64,000 nucleotides of DNA from Gryganskiella cystojenkinii (lineage: Eukaryota > Mortierellomycota > Mortierellomycetes > Mortierellales > Mortierellaceae): positions 1-64,000 of the forward strand of contig JAAAIG010000025.1 of the NCBI GenBank assembly GCA_015852425.1, written 5' to 3'. The notes beneath the pieces were generated by a model. It had not been told where the DNA came from. It searched no databases and saw nothing but the letters and a program-made list of their open reading frames with translations. The translations under genes were made by a program, and so were the position numbers. Every line of letters begins with the position of its first letter. Within the stretch, counting starts at the first letter, position 1. Positions 37,207-49,021 of this stretch are shown one piece after another.

Positions 37207-40117
37207 TGATGAAATAAAAACGTGTTTGGATTGTCGAAAATAAGAGTGGGGAAATGGAGCTGTGTTGCTGAAAGAGAAATGTGAATAAGAAATGGAAAGA
37301 AGGAGCAGAAAAAAAAAAAAAAAGATGAGCTGATGGGGTGATGGGAGCAGGGGGGGGCTTATATTAAGCAGGAGGAGTGCTCACAAAAAAGAGTTGATGA
37401 CAGAGAAAATAATGGAAGGCTGAGAATGGGTGTAAAACGTGAGAATGAGAGAGGAATGAGAGGAATGAGATTACAAAGGAGGGTGATGAAGACAAAGAGG
37501 AATGAGAAAGGAAGAAGGAAGAGAAAAAAAGCAAGGGTGGAATCCACGCAAGCAACCCAAAAAAGTTGGCAAGCAGGACAGACCTGCAGGAAATGCATGG
37601 CATTGAGGCATGGGTCCTGCAGCTCGTAAATCAGTAGAAAAAAAAGGGCAAAGGGGCAAACAAAAACAAAAACAAAATGCGAAAAAAGGACGGACGACCA
37701 TTGGACATACCCATTTTTCTTGTTTGAAAAGTACAAAAGAAAACAACGTCAACATCAACAACAACAACCCGCGATCGAAATACAGAAAGAGATGAAGACT
37801 AGATGGTAGAGTAAAATAAAGTCGACCCATGGCCGCACCCTCTCGCTCCCTCTCTCGAACCTTGTTGCGCCATTTGAAAAGTGAGGACAAGGGTAGAAAA
37901 AAGGATGGCCCAGCAAATGGCACGACCACGCCTCTGTTGAATGCTCATTGCTCACTCAACCCAACCATTTTTTTCCCAACTGTCCGCTTGCGATAGTTCG
38001 ATAGACTGTTGGAGATCGACAACAACATAAATTATGATAAAACTGCGAGCAACAGAGGAAATTATGCCATTGCTCTCTTCCCTTTGTCACTCTAACAACA
38101 ACAAAAGGATCACCCTAGCCAGCGCAATATGATTTTGTTCATTTCTTTGCACAAAAAAACCTCCTCAGTTCAAACCTGCTCTGGGATTTCCAGCTTGTTA
38201 TGTATTTCTGTGTTCCCTCTTTTGCCACTCGGTAAAAGGAGAAAGGGACGTCCGCCTCTCTCTTCCAATTCGTTCTTCACTTTTGTTGACCCGTTTTCTC
38301 TGTCCTTGCGCACAGGAGGGCCTTTTATTGGCTTGTTCTACTCTTTGATGTCCTTTCTGGGGCAAGCAATTGTTTGACCTAGAACATCGAACGCGAAGTC
38401 CGCGCAGTGGTCATCGTCCCTTCCATACTTACTCCACGTTTTTGGCCATGGTACATACAAGAGCAATATCAACAGAAAAACTTTTTCATTTGCGGCACAC
38501 CCCGCCACGCTCTAATATTTCGTCCGTCGTAAAATGAAAAGAGAATTTTCGCATGCATGCGTGCATGAGATTTCTGTCTTTAAAATGAAAACAAAAACAA
38601 ACAAGCACAAAACTGATTTAGGCATTCACGACATGACAAGCATCGCAATAAGCGGCGCGTCAACTTTGCTTTACGCACTCTCCTTCGGAAATGAAAAAAT
38701 TGAGAGAATAACATCCCAACGAAAAATGACAGATTGAGGGGAAATCAACTGCACCACCATCGGATACCATATCCGTCCTCAAACACTGACAAACACGCAA
38801 ACATGCAAGCACAACGACAAGAAAACCTCAGTTAGTTATACTAAAACGGCGTGCCCTCACGTATGTGTGTCACATATGATGCCCTTCAGAAATCAGGCGG
38901 TGACACACAGGCACCAATGCATAGCAAAACCTCGAGCGTCCCGTCTGCTGGCGGACTGCAGAGGAGGGCCGATGCTCGGACCAAACAAAAAGTATGCAAG
39001 AAATAGAGGCGCGTGGGTAAAAATATCACTACTGGGGGGATCTCTCTTTTTCTTGACGTACGATTGAAACCGAGGATGAAGAGAAATTAGCCGAAAGGAG
39101 ATATGCGCTATGTCTAGCGCTTATAAATGTTTGTTCAGCATAATATAGACCTCGACAAAAAGATGTAACAGTAAGCCTCCCTTTCAAAGACGCCAAGAAA
39201 TCATAATCAGGAACAGTCCTGATTCGTTGCACAGGGCTTGGGGCCGATTTTTTTTGCCCTTGCACGGTCCAGCCTATCCCGTCCAGGCTCCAGCCTAATT
39301 TAGCACTCAAAACACACGCATATCATGGCATTTACGACAATGTGACTCAAAACCATGTTTGAATGGAGACTACCTGGAGAAGATCGCCGCTGGGCTATGC
39401 TGGGCCAAATCGGGGCCGATGGCGACTATGTTGAAGGTCAAAATGACGAAATGGAAAAAATCGTCAGCCCCACGCGCTTACTTTTTGGAAAAGCTACAGT
39501 CGAAAAGGCAACTCGCGGTCGATTTCCTGTTGAAATTGACCTTAACATTTTTTTGAAAAATACATGCCCTTATCTCATTATACTATGTGTAGTGCGAAAA
39601 GTACGATCTGCAAGAGGAGAGGAGTGCAAAATTTTGTACAATCTCGGAGCTAAGAAGAGCACAAAAACGTGTATAAGTATCGAAGACATACGACGGGAAG
39701 CCGGAAGTGAAACACTGCTCCCGCCCGTCATCTTTCCACGTTTGTTGCGATGCCTTCATGGTATGGCAAATGGTCACTGTTCCAGGCCTTCTGATTTTGG
39801 CTATTGTGCAGCTCGGTCCCGACTCTTGATGTATTGATCGTACAACTTGTGCATACCTGTTGCCGTGGGGAGTTTTTTTCACATCCAGACTGGACTGTCC
39901 CGCCATCGTTTTCTGTACCTTCTCGCCCAAGGTTTTTTGGATACATGGTTGACGCCAATCATACCCGCCATTCCGAAGCCGACGTTAACTCAATTTTACT
40001 TTTTCGCCTTTGTTTTTCTTCCCGTTTCCATTTTTTCTTCTCTCTTTCTCTCTCTTTCTCTCTCTCTGTTCTCCATTTTTTCTTTCTTTTTCCCTGCAAA
40101 CACCGTTCTTCTTCATC
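37207..40117. other. 2.9 kb gene-poor stretch
   Basis: The left part (37300-37900) is purine-rich on the plus strand, which is the pyrimidine-rich leader and promoter of the minus-strand hydrolase. 38000-39300 shows nothing coding. A 160-codon frame starts with ATG at 39355 but has no recognisable content. 40015-40115 is the CT-rich leader of the hAT-like gene. The left border of a mobile element might lie here, but I could not identify it. Confidence 0.5.
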
Positions 40118-43100
40118 ATGGGCCAGTTAGATTCTGTTGTCAAACGACGTACATCGCCCCAAGAACCTCGACCTGGAGACATCCAATTCCCCCGTCCTCT
40201 CCAGTCAATACTTGTCCATCTGCCGGCTCCTCCTTCACAGCAGCAATCTCAGTCAACTGAGTCCGCGTTTCACTCTACTCATCAGCCACCGGCGCTGCAT
40301 CCAACTTCTCTTTCTCAGTCTTCCTTTTCTTCGTCTCCTTCTCACTCTTCCCATCCTCCTGCCCATTCACATTTCCCACATCGTTCTCGATCACAACTCT
40401 CGTATACTTTCCAGTACCAGCCCCGACTATCGCATCCTTCCTATTATCCACCACAGTCTCTCGATCCTCCTCTTCGCCAATCACCATCTTTACGTCATCA
40501 TAGTCAAACCCGCTCTGACCACCAGTCTCTGAGCTCTCCCTATTATACGCACCATCATTTTCATCCTTATTCTCCAGCCCCAACTCCCCATCACGGTCGC
40601 CTTGACATCTCATACCAGGATGAACAGATGGATCCGAGGGCCAGTACTTATTTTGAGAATGTGCAGCCACCACCACCACCACGGCATATGAATCCTTATC
40701 ACCAATACGAACACCAACGACATCATCCAGGTTCAGTGTCACCCATTGTCCCAGCCCAGGAAGGGCAGCGAACAAGGACATTGTCCAGGTCATCCTCCCA
40801 ACCGGCATATACATCCTCGGACGTGACTCCTGTGTTGTCCCCAAAAGCAGCAGCAGCGAGCCCACTCTTACTCTGTCAACCAGAAAGCACGTCGCCCTTG
40901 CCCACACCGTTTGGCTCTGCATACCACTTTGACAACCCCTTTGAATCTGCCAAAGCCTCTTTGCCTCTTGGAAGGATACCATCGACTGAGTGTTGTGTGC
41001 AAGCAAATCAACTCGACCTTGCCCTTATCCCAAAAAAATCAATCTCTCTGCCAAAGGCATTCTACAACCACTTCTTTGAAAACATGAAAACGACTCTACC
41101 CAACCCTACCCGATCACACTTCAACCAACTTATCAAGAATGACGTGATTGTGTACAACGAAAAACACGAAATCGCGTCCAAATCTGGAGAGAAAGTGGCC
41201 GCTCCACTTACGACCTGGTTTGTCTGCTTAGTTACTGGCTGCGATTGGTTCCAGAGAAGTGCGTACGGGACAAACACCAGACTTCGGCACGTCCAAAGAA
41301 ATCACCGAGAGATGTTGGATGCTCTGCTTGATTTTCAAGCGGCACAGCGTCGTATCATCATCGACAAGAACAATGGTAGAGTCTCATCTGTTTTCCAAAA
41401 ATTAAATTTCGCCTCTCTATGTTTTGGGGGTTTGAGCTAACTCAGCCTTTTGAAATATATAGCTGCCCTTGTACCGCCAGAGAAAGATAAGGCCGACATG
41501 AATGGCATGTCAGTCATCCCCGGCCACCATATTGACACAGGAGGTGTGCCACTGAAGAAACTACGGGAGCTAACAGTAGACGAGGTTCATCATGTGCAGC
41601 GGCTTATAGTCTACAATGCTGTTCAATATCGCCTTTCATTCAGAGCTGCTGGTGGAGAGTTGATATCCCAGGTACTGGCTGTCGTTGGCATCAAGTACAA
41701 GGAGCCCTCTCAAGAAACTCTTAAAAACGTCGCCTACCTGATGTTTATTGAGGCCAAGCAGAGACTCAAGACTATGATGCAAGAAGAAGTGGTCCGAGGT
41801 TGCTTCACATATGATGGATGCTCTGGGAACAATCGCAAGTTTATTGGCATAACGTTTCATTTCCTTGACCGACAATTCAGAGCCAGAGCCGTTGTCATTG
41901 GTTTTGTAGAATACCTCGAGACTGGAACAGCAAAAACTATCAAAAAAATTGTTGGTAAGTGAGACTAAAATTTTCCTTCCACTTCTCCTTCTACCTGCTT
42001 CCTCTATTCTTCTACTCTTTTTCTTTCTTTCTTTCTTTTTTTCTTTTTATATTTATTTTTATTTTTGGTTCTTTGTTGTTATTAATACCTGAACATGAAC
42101 TAACAAAGTGGTGATGTCTCAATCATCAGAAAACTGTCTCCTTTCATGGAATCTGAGATCAAAAGCATGGTGTAGCACGACAGACCCTGCCCCGGCAATG
42201 ACAGCCACTGCCGAAGAAATGTCTGACCAGTGGATAGCAACGGGCAAGTCCTTGGGACCCTGGGTACCGTGTGCAGCTCATAAGATACAACTTGCAATCA
42301 ACAACCTTATAAACGTCTCACCATCGCTCAAGGCTCTACTGCGTGATGCAGAAACGATGATCAGCGCTTTAGTGACGCAAGCAGGAACCACAGTCCTCAA
42401 GGATGCAGTCGATATCGCGGGCGAGGATTTTAACCGTTCTCGAAAGGCCAGTTTCAGACGATGGAGCAGCGACTATGCAAGGGTAGATCGAATCGTTGAA
42501 CAACGTCCGATCCTTGATGCGATTGTAGAAATTGGATCACAAGAAGAGAGACTAACAGGTGTCCAGAAGGACATCCGAAAGTTCTACTACGAAAATAAGG
42601 CACGGTTCATGGACGACACCAATTTCCAGCAATTCCAGGAGTTTCTCCTTCTCCTTGGTCGGTCAGCAGCAGTCATTCAGCAGATGTCTAGTCAGAATCC
42701 AACAATTGCAACATTGTACCCAAGTATCCGCCGCATTATCGAAGACCCAGTAGCCGCAACAGTGACAACGGATTCTATGGTCAATTTCAAAACGGCCTAC
42801 CACAACAGCCTTCGAGAAGCATTCCCTGAGAACAAAATCATTGATGAGGTACTCATCGCGACATATCTCCATCCTTCGAACTTGAGCACCTTTTTCAGTG
42901 ACGACGAAGGGATGGTTATGAAGAGTCGAGCACGGAACAAGTTGATGGAAACTGCCGACCCACAAAGTCCACTGCACATCGGCGTCAAATTTCCAAATAT
43001 TCCGGTTCACGACTACGCCGACACTCTCGAGCTTGAGTTGGAAGAATACGAACTGGCCGCAACGAACGCACCTCCAGAGAACGATAAAGACGAGTACAAC

Positions 43101-43337
43101 AAACCACAGGACTGGTGGCGCGGTCGCATTGCAGCCTTTCCTATTCTGTCTCAACTTGTCAGGACCTATTTCAGCATTCAAGCCTCAACAGCAGCAACTG
43201 AACGGCTTTTCAGTCTTTCAAGAGAGGAGGTCACTCCAGACAGGAACAGCCTAGAGGCAGGGACATTGCAATTGTTGGTCTTGATGGCAGCTTGGAATAG
43301 ATTAGAAGATAATCCGCTTTCACCTGTTCTGAAATAA
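40118..43337 (+). CDS. hAT-family transposase-like protein with BED-type zinc finger
   Basis: Three exons (40118..41375, 41463..41954, 42130..43337) encode 985 residues with no stops or frameshifts. Residues 1-300 are a Ser/Pro/His/Gln-rich region not usual in hAT transposases. A BED-like finger follows (CLVTGC, then HVQRNH). The catalytic domain has a modified first motif FTYDGCSGNNRKF (the usual Trp is Cys), STTDPAPAM for the second Asp, and PCAAHKIQLAIN. The C-terminal hAT dimerisation block is clear: WWRGRIAAFPILSQL, ASTAATERLFS and LLVLMAAW. The exon 3 acceptor is the CATCAG at 42124-42129; a branch-point-like ACTAAC lies 26 nt upstream and the join aligns with the family. It could be an active transposase or a host gene derived from one. 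No terminal inverted repeats were found. Confidence 0.85.
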
Positions 43338-45560
43338 CGCTTGTATCAATCGTTCAGAGCCACCTCTGTGTTCTTGTTTTGTAAGGACGAATTTTTGGCC
43401 TGACACTTGTCAGCATGTTCAGCATTGACTCGAGATGTTAAGTGTTGATGATGATTATGACGATGATTAACGTCTCACCTTCCTTGACCAGTGTAAAATG
43501 CTGTCGAAGAGGCCAAGGACTTTGTCCCACTGGTGATATCTTGGCGCATCTTTTGCAATATTCTTCTCCGATTGAGCATCCTCTCCATGCAAGTGAACCT
43601 CAGCCGCGATATGTCGTAGTAATGAGGAGGCGACATGGTTAGTGTTCTTGGTGGAGGTGAATTAGGGGGAAAAGCCAGGGAGAAAGTGGAAAGTGGAATC
43701 CGGGAGTAGAGATACTTGATGCACTCCCATGTTGCACTTCCTGGGAGATGACAGGGATAGGAACCAAGATGAGACCGAGTCTGTCGAAGGAACCATACAT
43801 CGAAATCTGGCAGAAGCAAAAACCAAGGTCGACTGAAGTTGATTTGTGTCTAAGAAAATCCCGACATTCTCAGATTCGATATCATTACCAAAGGAGAAAG
43901 CACTTGGGCGTCTCTCCATCCAGTCGAGTTGCCAATGACTTGAAAAGCCTCTAAATGGTTGCCAGCATACTTTCTCGACCGTAGGACTCGACTGAACTCA
44001 GCTGAACTGCCTCTCTATTCAGCTGCTGGACAAGAATCGCGCGAGCAAACTGGAGCGCGGTGGCGCTTGTCGATCCAGGAGCCAAGAAGCCCTCTAAGTT
44101 GTGCCTCAATCGCAACAGCCGAAAACTCAGCTCAAGTGGACATAGCAAAGAGCTCTTGAAAGGGCGAAGCTTTCAGACCCTCTTAAGTCGGCAGAGTCCT
44201 GCAGTGGAAGACTCTCGAGTTTGATGTTGGTACCTGGTTGCAGGAAGACTGGGCTACAACGACCTACCTCTCTAGACGACTTCCAGACACTCTGCATCTT
44301 CATATTTTCAAGTAGTGAGTAAAAGACGAAATCTCCACTTTTTAGCAATTGGACCTTAAAAGAGCCTGAGACCAAACTTGGCAGTGGGAACCGCGTGGGT
44401 CAGGTCATCAATATAGAAGTCTGAATCAGCGCGAGTTATGTCAGAAAACACTCGTTTGAGACTGATGCAAGGCTTGGAGGATGCAAAGAACCGGGGTCTT
44501 TTAATAAAAAGATAGATTGCAACAAACTTAGTTAGAACATGAGAGGACCAACGTTAAAGTTGTCGTTAATGACGGCAACTGTGCACTCCTTTTTCTCCTT
44601 TTGGACTGTTTTTTCAGTGTTGACTGCCAACAACTCGTTTTCTAAGGCAAGCAGAGTACAGAACAGTGCGAAAGCAAAAACAAAGAAGAGATCTGAAGTC
44701 GAGTTGAAGCAAGTGAGAGGGACCGCGGTTTGTTTGCTTACCAGATTCTCCGTGAGAAACTCCATGGGCAAAGCAGAAGCAGCGTTGGGCATAAAGATGA
44801 AACCGCGAAAACAGGGAAACACAGTCAACCGTCCCTGAATGGACTCGAACGCCGCAGTATTTTCTTCCATCAGGAGAAAATCCGCCGCTTCTCTTTGGCG
44901 CACCCTGGAAGTCGACAGGTTGCAGTTCATTCGCGACAACATTACTCGATTTGAAATGTATTGACTGTTAGTCTGTGCTATGTTAATATAAACACTTTGT
45001 TCACTAAAGTTTAAGAGCAGAGCAACGTGGGACTCCCGATAGAAAGGGCTTAGACATGCGGTGACCACCTCGATCATGCTGGCAAGAAAGGCGAGATACA
45101 GATCAATTCTCTGTCGTGTCGCACTGCCTCATGAACAAGCTCACACATATAAAACCTGTGGTATCGTCTCCATTCGTAACATCCTGCAAACCCACCATCA
45201 CACACCGGCACACCTCGCAACAGAAAGCACAAACAGGATTACAACGTTCGCACCAGCATTAAAGGAACCATTGCAACATCTTCGCCGGAGCCGCTAGCAC
45301 GAACGATCTCCCTCACAGCATAATCTTGCCAGAATCGCAAAAGACCCCTACCAAGAACGTTCACGGAAGCGTTCACAAGATACCTGTATACCACTTGAAC
45401 ACGCCTTTGTTTCTTGGACAACGTCAGATTCCCGTAAGGAAATAGTATAGGATATGTAGAGTTGTGCTGAAGGCCTACGTTTTTTTCCAATCATTGACCT
45501 TTGCATAATTGTGTTTTATATTTCAGGCGAACTGCATGACAACGGTGTCCTATTATCAAG
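43338..45560. other. 2.2 kb with weak coding signals
   Basis: Downstream of the hAT-like gene. Several frames of 60-115 codons on both strands have no recognisable content. The best is the minus-strand ATG frame at 44532-45077, listed separately. An intron-like acceptor (TTATATTTCAG at about 45527) precedes the WLM gene and may end a leader intron. Confidence 0.4.
44532..45077 (-). CDS. hypothetical 181-residue ORF
   Basis: A minus-strand frame begins with ATG at 45077 and stays open for 181 codons. The first 120 residues (MIEVVTACLSPF onward, with RVRQREAADFLLMEENTAAF) look protein-like. Near 44738 a GTAAGC donor-like site (after LTENL) and, near 44646, a TTAG acceptor-like site would remove a hydrophobic, Phe-rich stretch, but the joined frame gives no recognisable end. 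A TATAT sequence lies about 75 bp upstream of the ATG. Family unknown; it may be a relic. Confidence 0.3.
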   Translation of the reverse strand: MIEVVTACLSPFYRESHVALLLNFSEQSVYINIAQTNSQYISNRVMLSRMNCNLSTSRVRQREAADFLLMEENTAAFESIQGRLTVFPCFRGFIFMPNAASALPMEFLTENLVSKQTAVPLTCFNSTSDLFFVFAFALFCTLLALENELLAVNTEKTVQKEKKECTVAVINDNFNVGPLMF

Positions 45561-46276
45561 ATGTCCAACATTATGACTCTAGCCAAGATGAGGGAGATGG
45601 AGTCCAGAGGCGATATAATTAGGCCACACTATAAGCCGCCTTCTGGAAAGATCTGGACCCTCCAAGATATCAGAGATCGAGATTGCTTTGGAAGGATTTC
45701 GGTGCTGGATAACTCTAAAGAAGCGTATGAGAGAATGAATATCGTTGTGGAGAAGGTGAAAGTCATTATGAGAAGACGCAGATGGTACGTGGACGAGTTG
45801 AGAGAACTCCATCCCTCCAGCCAATACCTGGGTCTTAATGTAGGACGAACCATGGAGATCTATCTGAAACTGAGGACAGGAGGAGGAGGTTTTCTTTCCA
45901 ATAACGACATCGCTGTCACGATGCTCCATGAGCTGACCCATATTATTCATTCGGCCCACAATAACGACTTTTACGTCCTCTTCAACAAGCTAAACGAGAG
46001 CTAGAAGATTACTACGGTGTAGAGCTCATCGACAATACTCGTTCGTCGGAATGCGGCATCAATCAACGTATACAGCCAGTAGAACAAAAAAAGAAACCTC
46101 ATGTGCAGCCAGTAGAACAAAGCAAGAAACCTCCAGTGCAGCCAGTAGAGCAAAGCAAGAAACCTTCGGTGCCAGTAGAGCAAAAAAAGAAACCTCCTGT
46201 GCAGCCAGTAGAGCAAAAAAAGCGTCTTCCAAAAAAATGGAAGCAAGCTATTAAGAAGATTTTTAGGCTAAAATAA
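45561..46276 (+). pseudogene. WLM-domain (Wss1-like) metalloprotease interrupted by one frameshift
   Basis: The first frame (45561-46004, 147 residues) carries a WLM metalloprotease core: KVKVIMRRRRWYVDELRELH, the zinc site HELTHIIHSAH (His123, Glu124, His127, His133), then DFYVLFNKLN, and it stops at the TAG at 46002. The natural continuation is in the next frame from about 45995 (RELEDYYGVELIDN onward to a TAA at 46274). A missing A in the AAA at 45992-45994 explains the break. The tail has VELID, a SUMO-interaction-like motif as in Wss1, then a row of 11-residue repeats and a basic end (KKWKQAIKKIF). Wss1 cleaves proteins crosslinked to DNA. It is either a recent pseudogene or an intact gene with a one-base assembly error. 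Confidence 0.75.
46073..46231. repeat. 33-bp coding minisatellite, about 4.8 units
   Basis: Units read CAG CCA GTA GA(A/G) CAA (A/AG)(A/C) AAG AAA CCT and encode QPVEQxKKPxV. The fourth unit lacks one codon. All units stay in the frame of the C-terminal part of the WLM protein, so selection probably kept them coding. Confidence 0.85.
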
Positions 46277-46287
46277 ATGCGAATTCT

Positions 46288-46873
46288 CGGTTTCGTCAAT
46301 CGCGTTAATAGTACTGAACCCCTCTGGAGCAAGGGTACTCACCAAATCTGATTCGTCGACAACAATACCATTGTCTTTCTTTTAAGGTGCAATCTTTGGC
46401 GGTTTCAAGGACGTCCCCGGTAAAGACGGTATCAAGGCTGCACAGTCCTATCATTACTATGCCCCCTCTCAGCTCGGATCCGTCGGAGCTACCATAAGGC
46501 ACTGAATCAAGGATGCCACCTCATCGTCAAGAAATGTTCCTTGGCTGTGAATCAGATCTGAAAGTTCAAGAATGGCGCCATCGCCTTGGCGGACGACCCT
46601 TCCCGTAATTGGGACACCTACAACTTGGATACCCAGGTAGCGTTCGCAAAAAGGACAGCATTTTGGTCCTGAACCCTTGCAAGGTTGGCAAGACCACTCA
46701 AAAGTTGGTCCGTGTTCAAGTCGGGTCGTATCCGGAACGCCGCTAATGGTTGGTGTTTTGATGTATCTGGAAGCAAGGTCAAGTCCTATACAACTTCGAT
46801 CGACCAATCTTGCTCTGGTAGCAAGAGCCAGGTCTAGACTTTGCCTCATGGAGCCAACGGCAGGTGATAAATA
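46288..46873 (+). pseudogene. degraded, internally deleted copy of the GH5/R-type lectin gene
   Basis: The segment aligns with the intact gene at 49022-51489. Its left part (46288-46515) matches about 50230-50467, and its right part (46520-46873) matches about 51140-51489, so some 670 bp including the last intron are missing. Shared words include CAAGGGTAC, CCATTGTCTTTCTT, TCCTATCATTACTATG and TTGAACCCTTGC-like stretches. In-frame stops replace conserved codons (ATCTGA for Ile-Arg, ATCTGAAAG for Val-Trp-Lys). The copy is in the same orientation, about 3 kb upstream of the intact gene, and points to an old tandem duplication. Confidence 0.85.
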
Positions 46874-46902
46874 ACTCTTAATAGTGGATTTCCCCCCCCC
46901 CC

Positions 46903-46912
46903 NNNNNNNNNN
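46903..46912. other. assembly gap (10 N) after a poly-C run
   Basis: Ten N follow a run of eleven C. The true gap size is probably unknown, so the spacing between the GH5 pseudogene and the intact gene is uncertain. Confidence 0.98.
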
Positions 46913-49021
46913 TTTTGTTGTTTGCATGCAAAGAAAAATTGTTCCCTACTCGGCAGGCGTTCAGAGTAATCGGCTCGATGGGCGAAGCAAACGCTTTCAC
47001 CCCCTCCCTTCCTCCCTCCAAAAACAGTCAATGCTCTGCATTGCATCATTGACTAGTGGCTCACGAAACTTGTGTACGCGTCTGTAAGTTCAGCTGTTGC
47101 TTGTTTCTTCAGAATTTAAATTTGCAAAGAATTATCCGGAGAGGACCGAGATTTTCCGTGGAATGCTCTCATGGGTGACATGTCAACTACAGCATAAACA
47201 AGATGGAGAGGGTTGGATCTAAACGGCCTTTGAGAATTTGACGGGTCCCACCCTGTTCATTGTCACGTATGGTCTAAAAAGTACGTTTCCAAGAAGTGAT
47301 CATTTGATGAACGCCAAAGAGTGACCCCGCAGCCTCTGTGCCATCTCAAAAATGGAGGAGCTATTTTCGATCTGTCAGCTTTTTTGCAAGACGTGGGAAC
47401 CCAGTCCGAACGGGCTTTTACTCTGTGAAAAAGCTCTTTTCGTTTTTGTTTTTTGTGACAAATGCTCTCTTTATTGACTTAACTTGGAGATGGATCCTTT
47501 GAGTGATTTTTTTTTGTTCGTTGTTGTCGTCGCATGAGTTTCCAACCGTTTTCGCCGCAAAGAGTCCAAGCAAGCCGACTAATTAACTTAATTGCAACAG
47601 AGAAACAAAATCGTGGATGTATTATTGTACATGTGGGCTAAAAGCCAAGAAGAGAGGAAGAAAGTGAAAATAATAAGACCGTCATGCAGTACCTTCAGAT
47701 CATCGATTTTTTTGTGAGTGAGCGAATGGAGAAAGGACTTAGTACTTATACGTGTTGTGGAGGAAGAAAGGTGGGAGAGAAGTTATAACTGGCTGGAAAG
47801 CATTCGAGGAAACTAATTCCGGCAGTATTGTGACCAAGCAGGAATTGTCCACTTTTGTTTACATCTGTGGCCAACTCGCTACGGTTGACAAAGAAGGGAG
47901 TGGAGTGGAGAAAGAGAAAAAAACGCACACACATCCAAAAAAACAAAAGAGCAAAAAAACTTATTTTCTTGGGTAGAGTATAGAGAAAGGGTCAATTTTC
48001 TATTTGTTTTGGGGAAAGGGCCATACGGTTAGATAAGAGAAGAAGCGACGAGAGCTTCAGGGATTCACCCACATTCCTCGACGTGTGTGGAGAAAGAAAG
48101 GTCATAAATCTAATAGCAAACGTTGCCAAAAGTTATCCTCGACAGTCATCACTTCTACAGCAACGCTTATTCCCCTCGGTTTGTTTAGTCAAACACTTCT
48201 CCAATGGTTCACGCAAGACTTCTTCAACTGCTAAAAACATTAGAAACAAAGTCGTGAGAACATGCAACGCCTAACGGCTCAAGAATTCTTTGCGCTTTGT
48301 CATTTTTCAGGGGCTTTATTGTGTGCCGTCATGCAAGGGGTTCGTGTTCAAAAAGACTCGGAATTACCATGTCGAAAGGATCGGTGGCCACCAAAAGAAA
48401 AAAAAAACGAGCTTGGACCTTCTCCATGCCCATTACTTTGCTGTTCGCCCTTCCTTTCTCCAAGCACTTGTTCAACGGATCCCTGTGTGCATCCGTCGTT
48501 TCGGTTCCTCCTTGAACAGTCCAGACTGTGTTCTCCTTTCCGCGCTTCCCACTTTCCACTTCCGTTTTAGTTGAGTTGGCTGAGAGCATCAAGGCCGGTC
48601 CTCAACTTTAGAGTTGATGTTTGTTTTGTTTACGGTTTGTTTTTGCGAAGGAAGAAACGGTCAAGGAATGCGCTGACATGCGCCAACAAATTAACATTGC
48701 TTTCTCTTCCTTTGTTCTGGAGCAATTGACCAGAAGTCGCAAAAAAGAGTAAAAGTGACAAAAAACCTCCTTCAAGTCTACTTCTGAACCCATCGAAAGC
48801 ACTTGTCGAAACGGCCGATGAACGTTCTTCTGACGCGGGCGAGGAGGCCCGTCCATGACCGAAAAAAGCCTATATAGACTCATTGACTTGCCTGCTTCGG
48901 ATATTTTTATTTCTCTCTTCTCCTCTTCTCGTTCTCCTCCGACCATTCATCAGACTCTAGTCCTTCCTCCCTCTTGTGTCTCTACCTTTCTTTCTCTTAC
49001 CCTCCAACGCACTCCACAGTG
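46913..49021. other. 2.1 kb intergenic, ending in the GH5 promoter
   Basis: I see no gene between the gap and about 48600. The right end is a textbook promoter: a TATATAG box at 48871-48877 and a pyrimidine-rich leader from 48905 to 49020. Confidence 0.5.
48871..48877 (+). promoter_or_regulatory. TATA box of the GH5 gene
   Basis: TATATAG lies 151 bp upstream of the ATG at 49022 and directly before the pyrimidine-rich start zone. Confidence 0.55.

Noticed and set aside
39232..39260. CAGGGCTTGGGGCCGA as a possible hAT left terminal repeat
   Set aside because: It starts like a hAT end, but no inverted partner or 8-bp target duplication was found downstream of the transposase.
39355..39837. 160-codon plus-strand ATG frame
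   Set aside because: No recognisable motif, no promoter-like sequence and no splice partners. It may be part of a mobile element's flank but cannot be supported as a gene.
42109..42129. Earlier acceptor (ACAAAG) for hAT exon 3
   Set aside because: It keeps the frame but lies about 5 nt from the branch-point-like CTAAC. The CATCAG 21 bp later has proper spacing and aligns better with the family.
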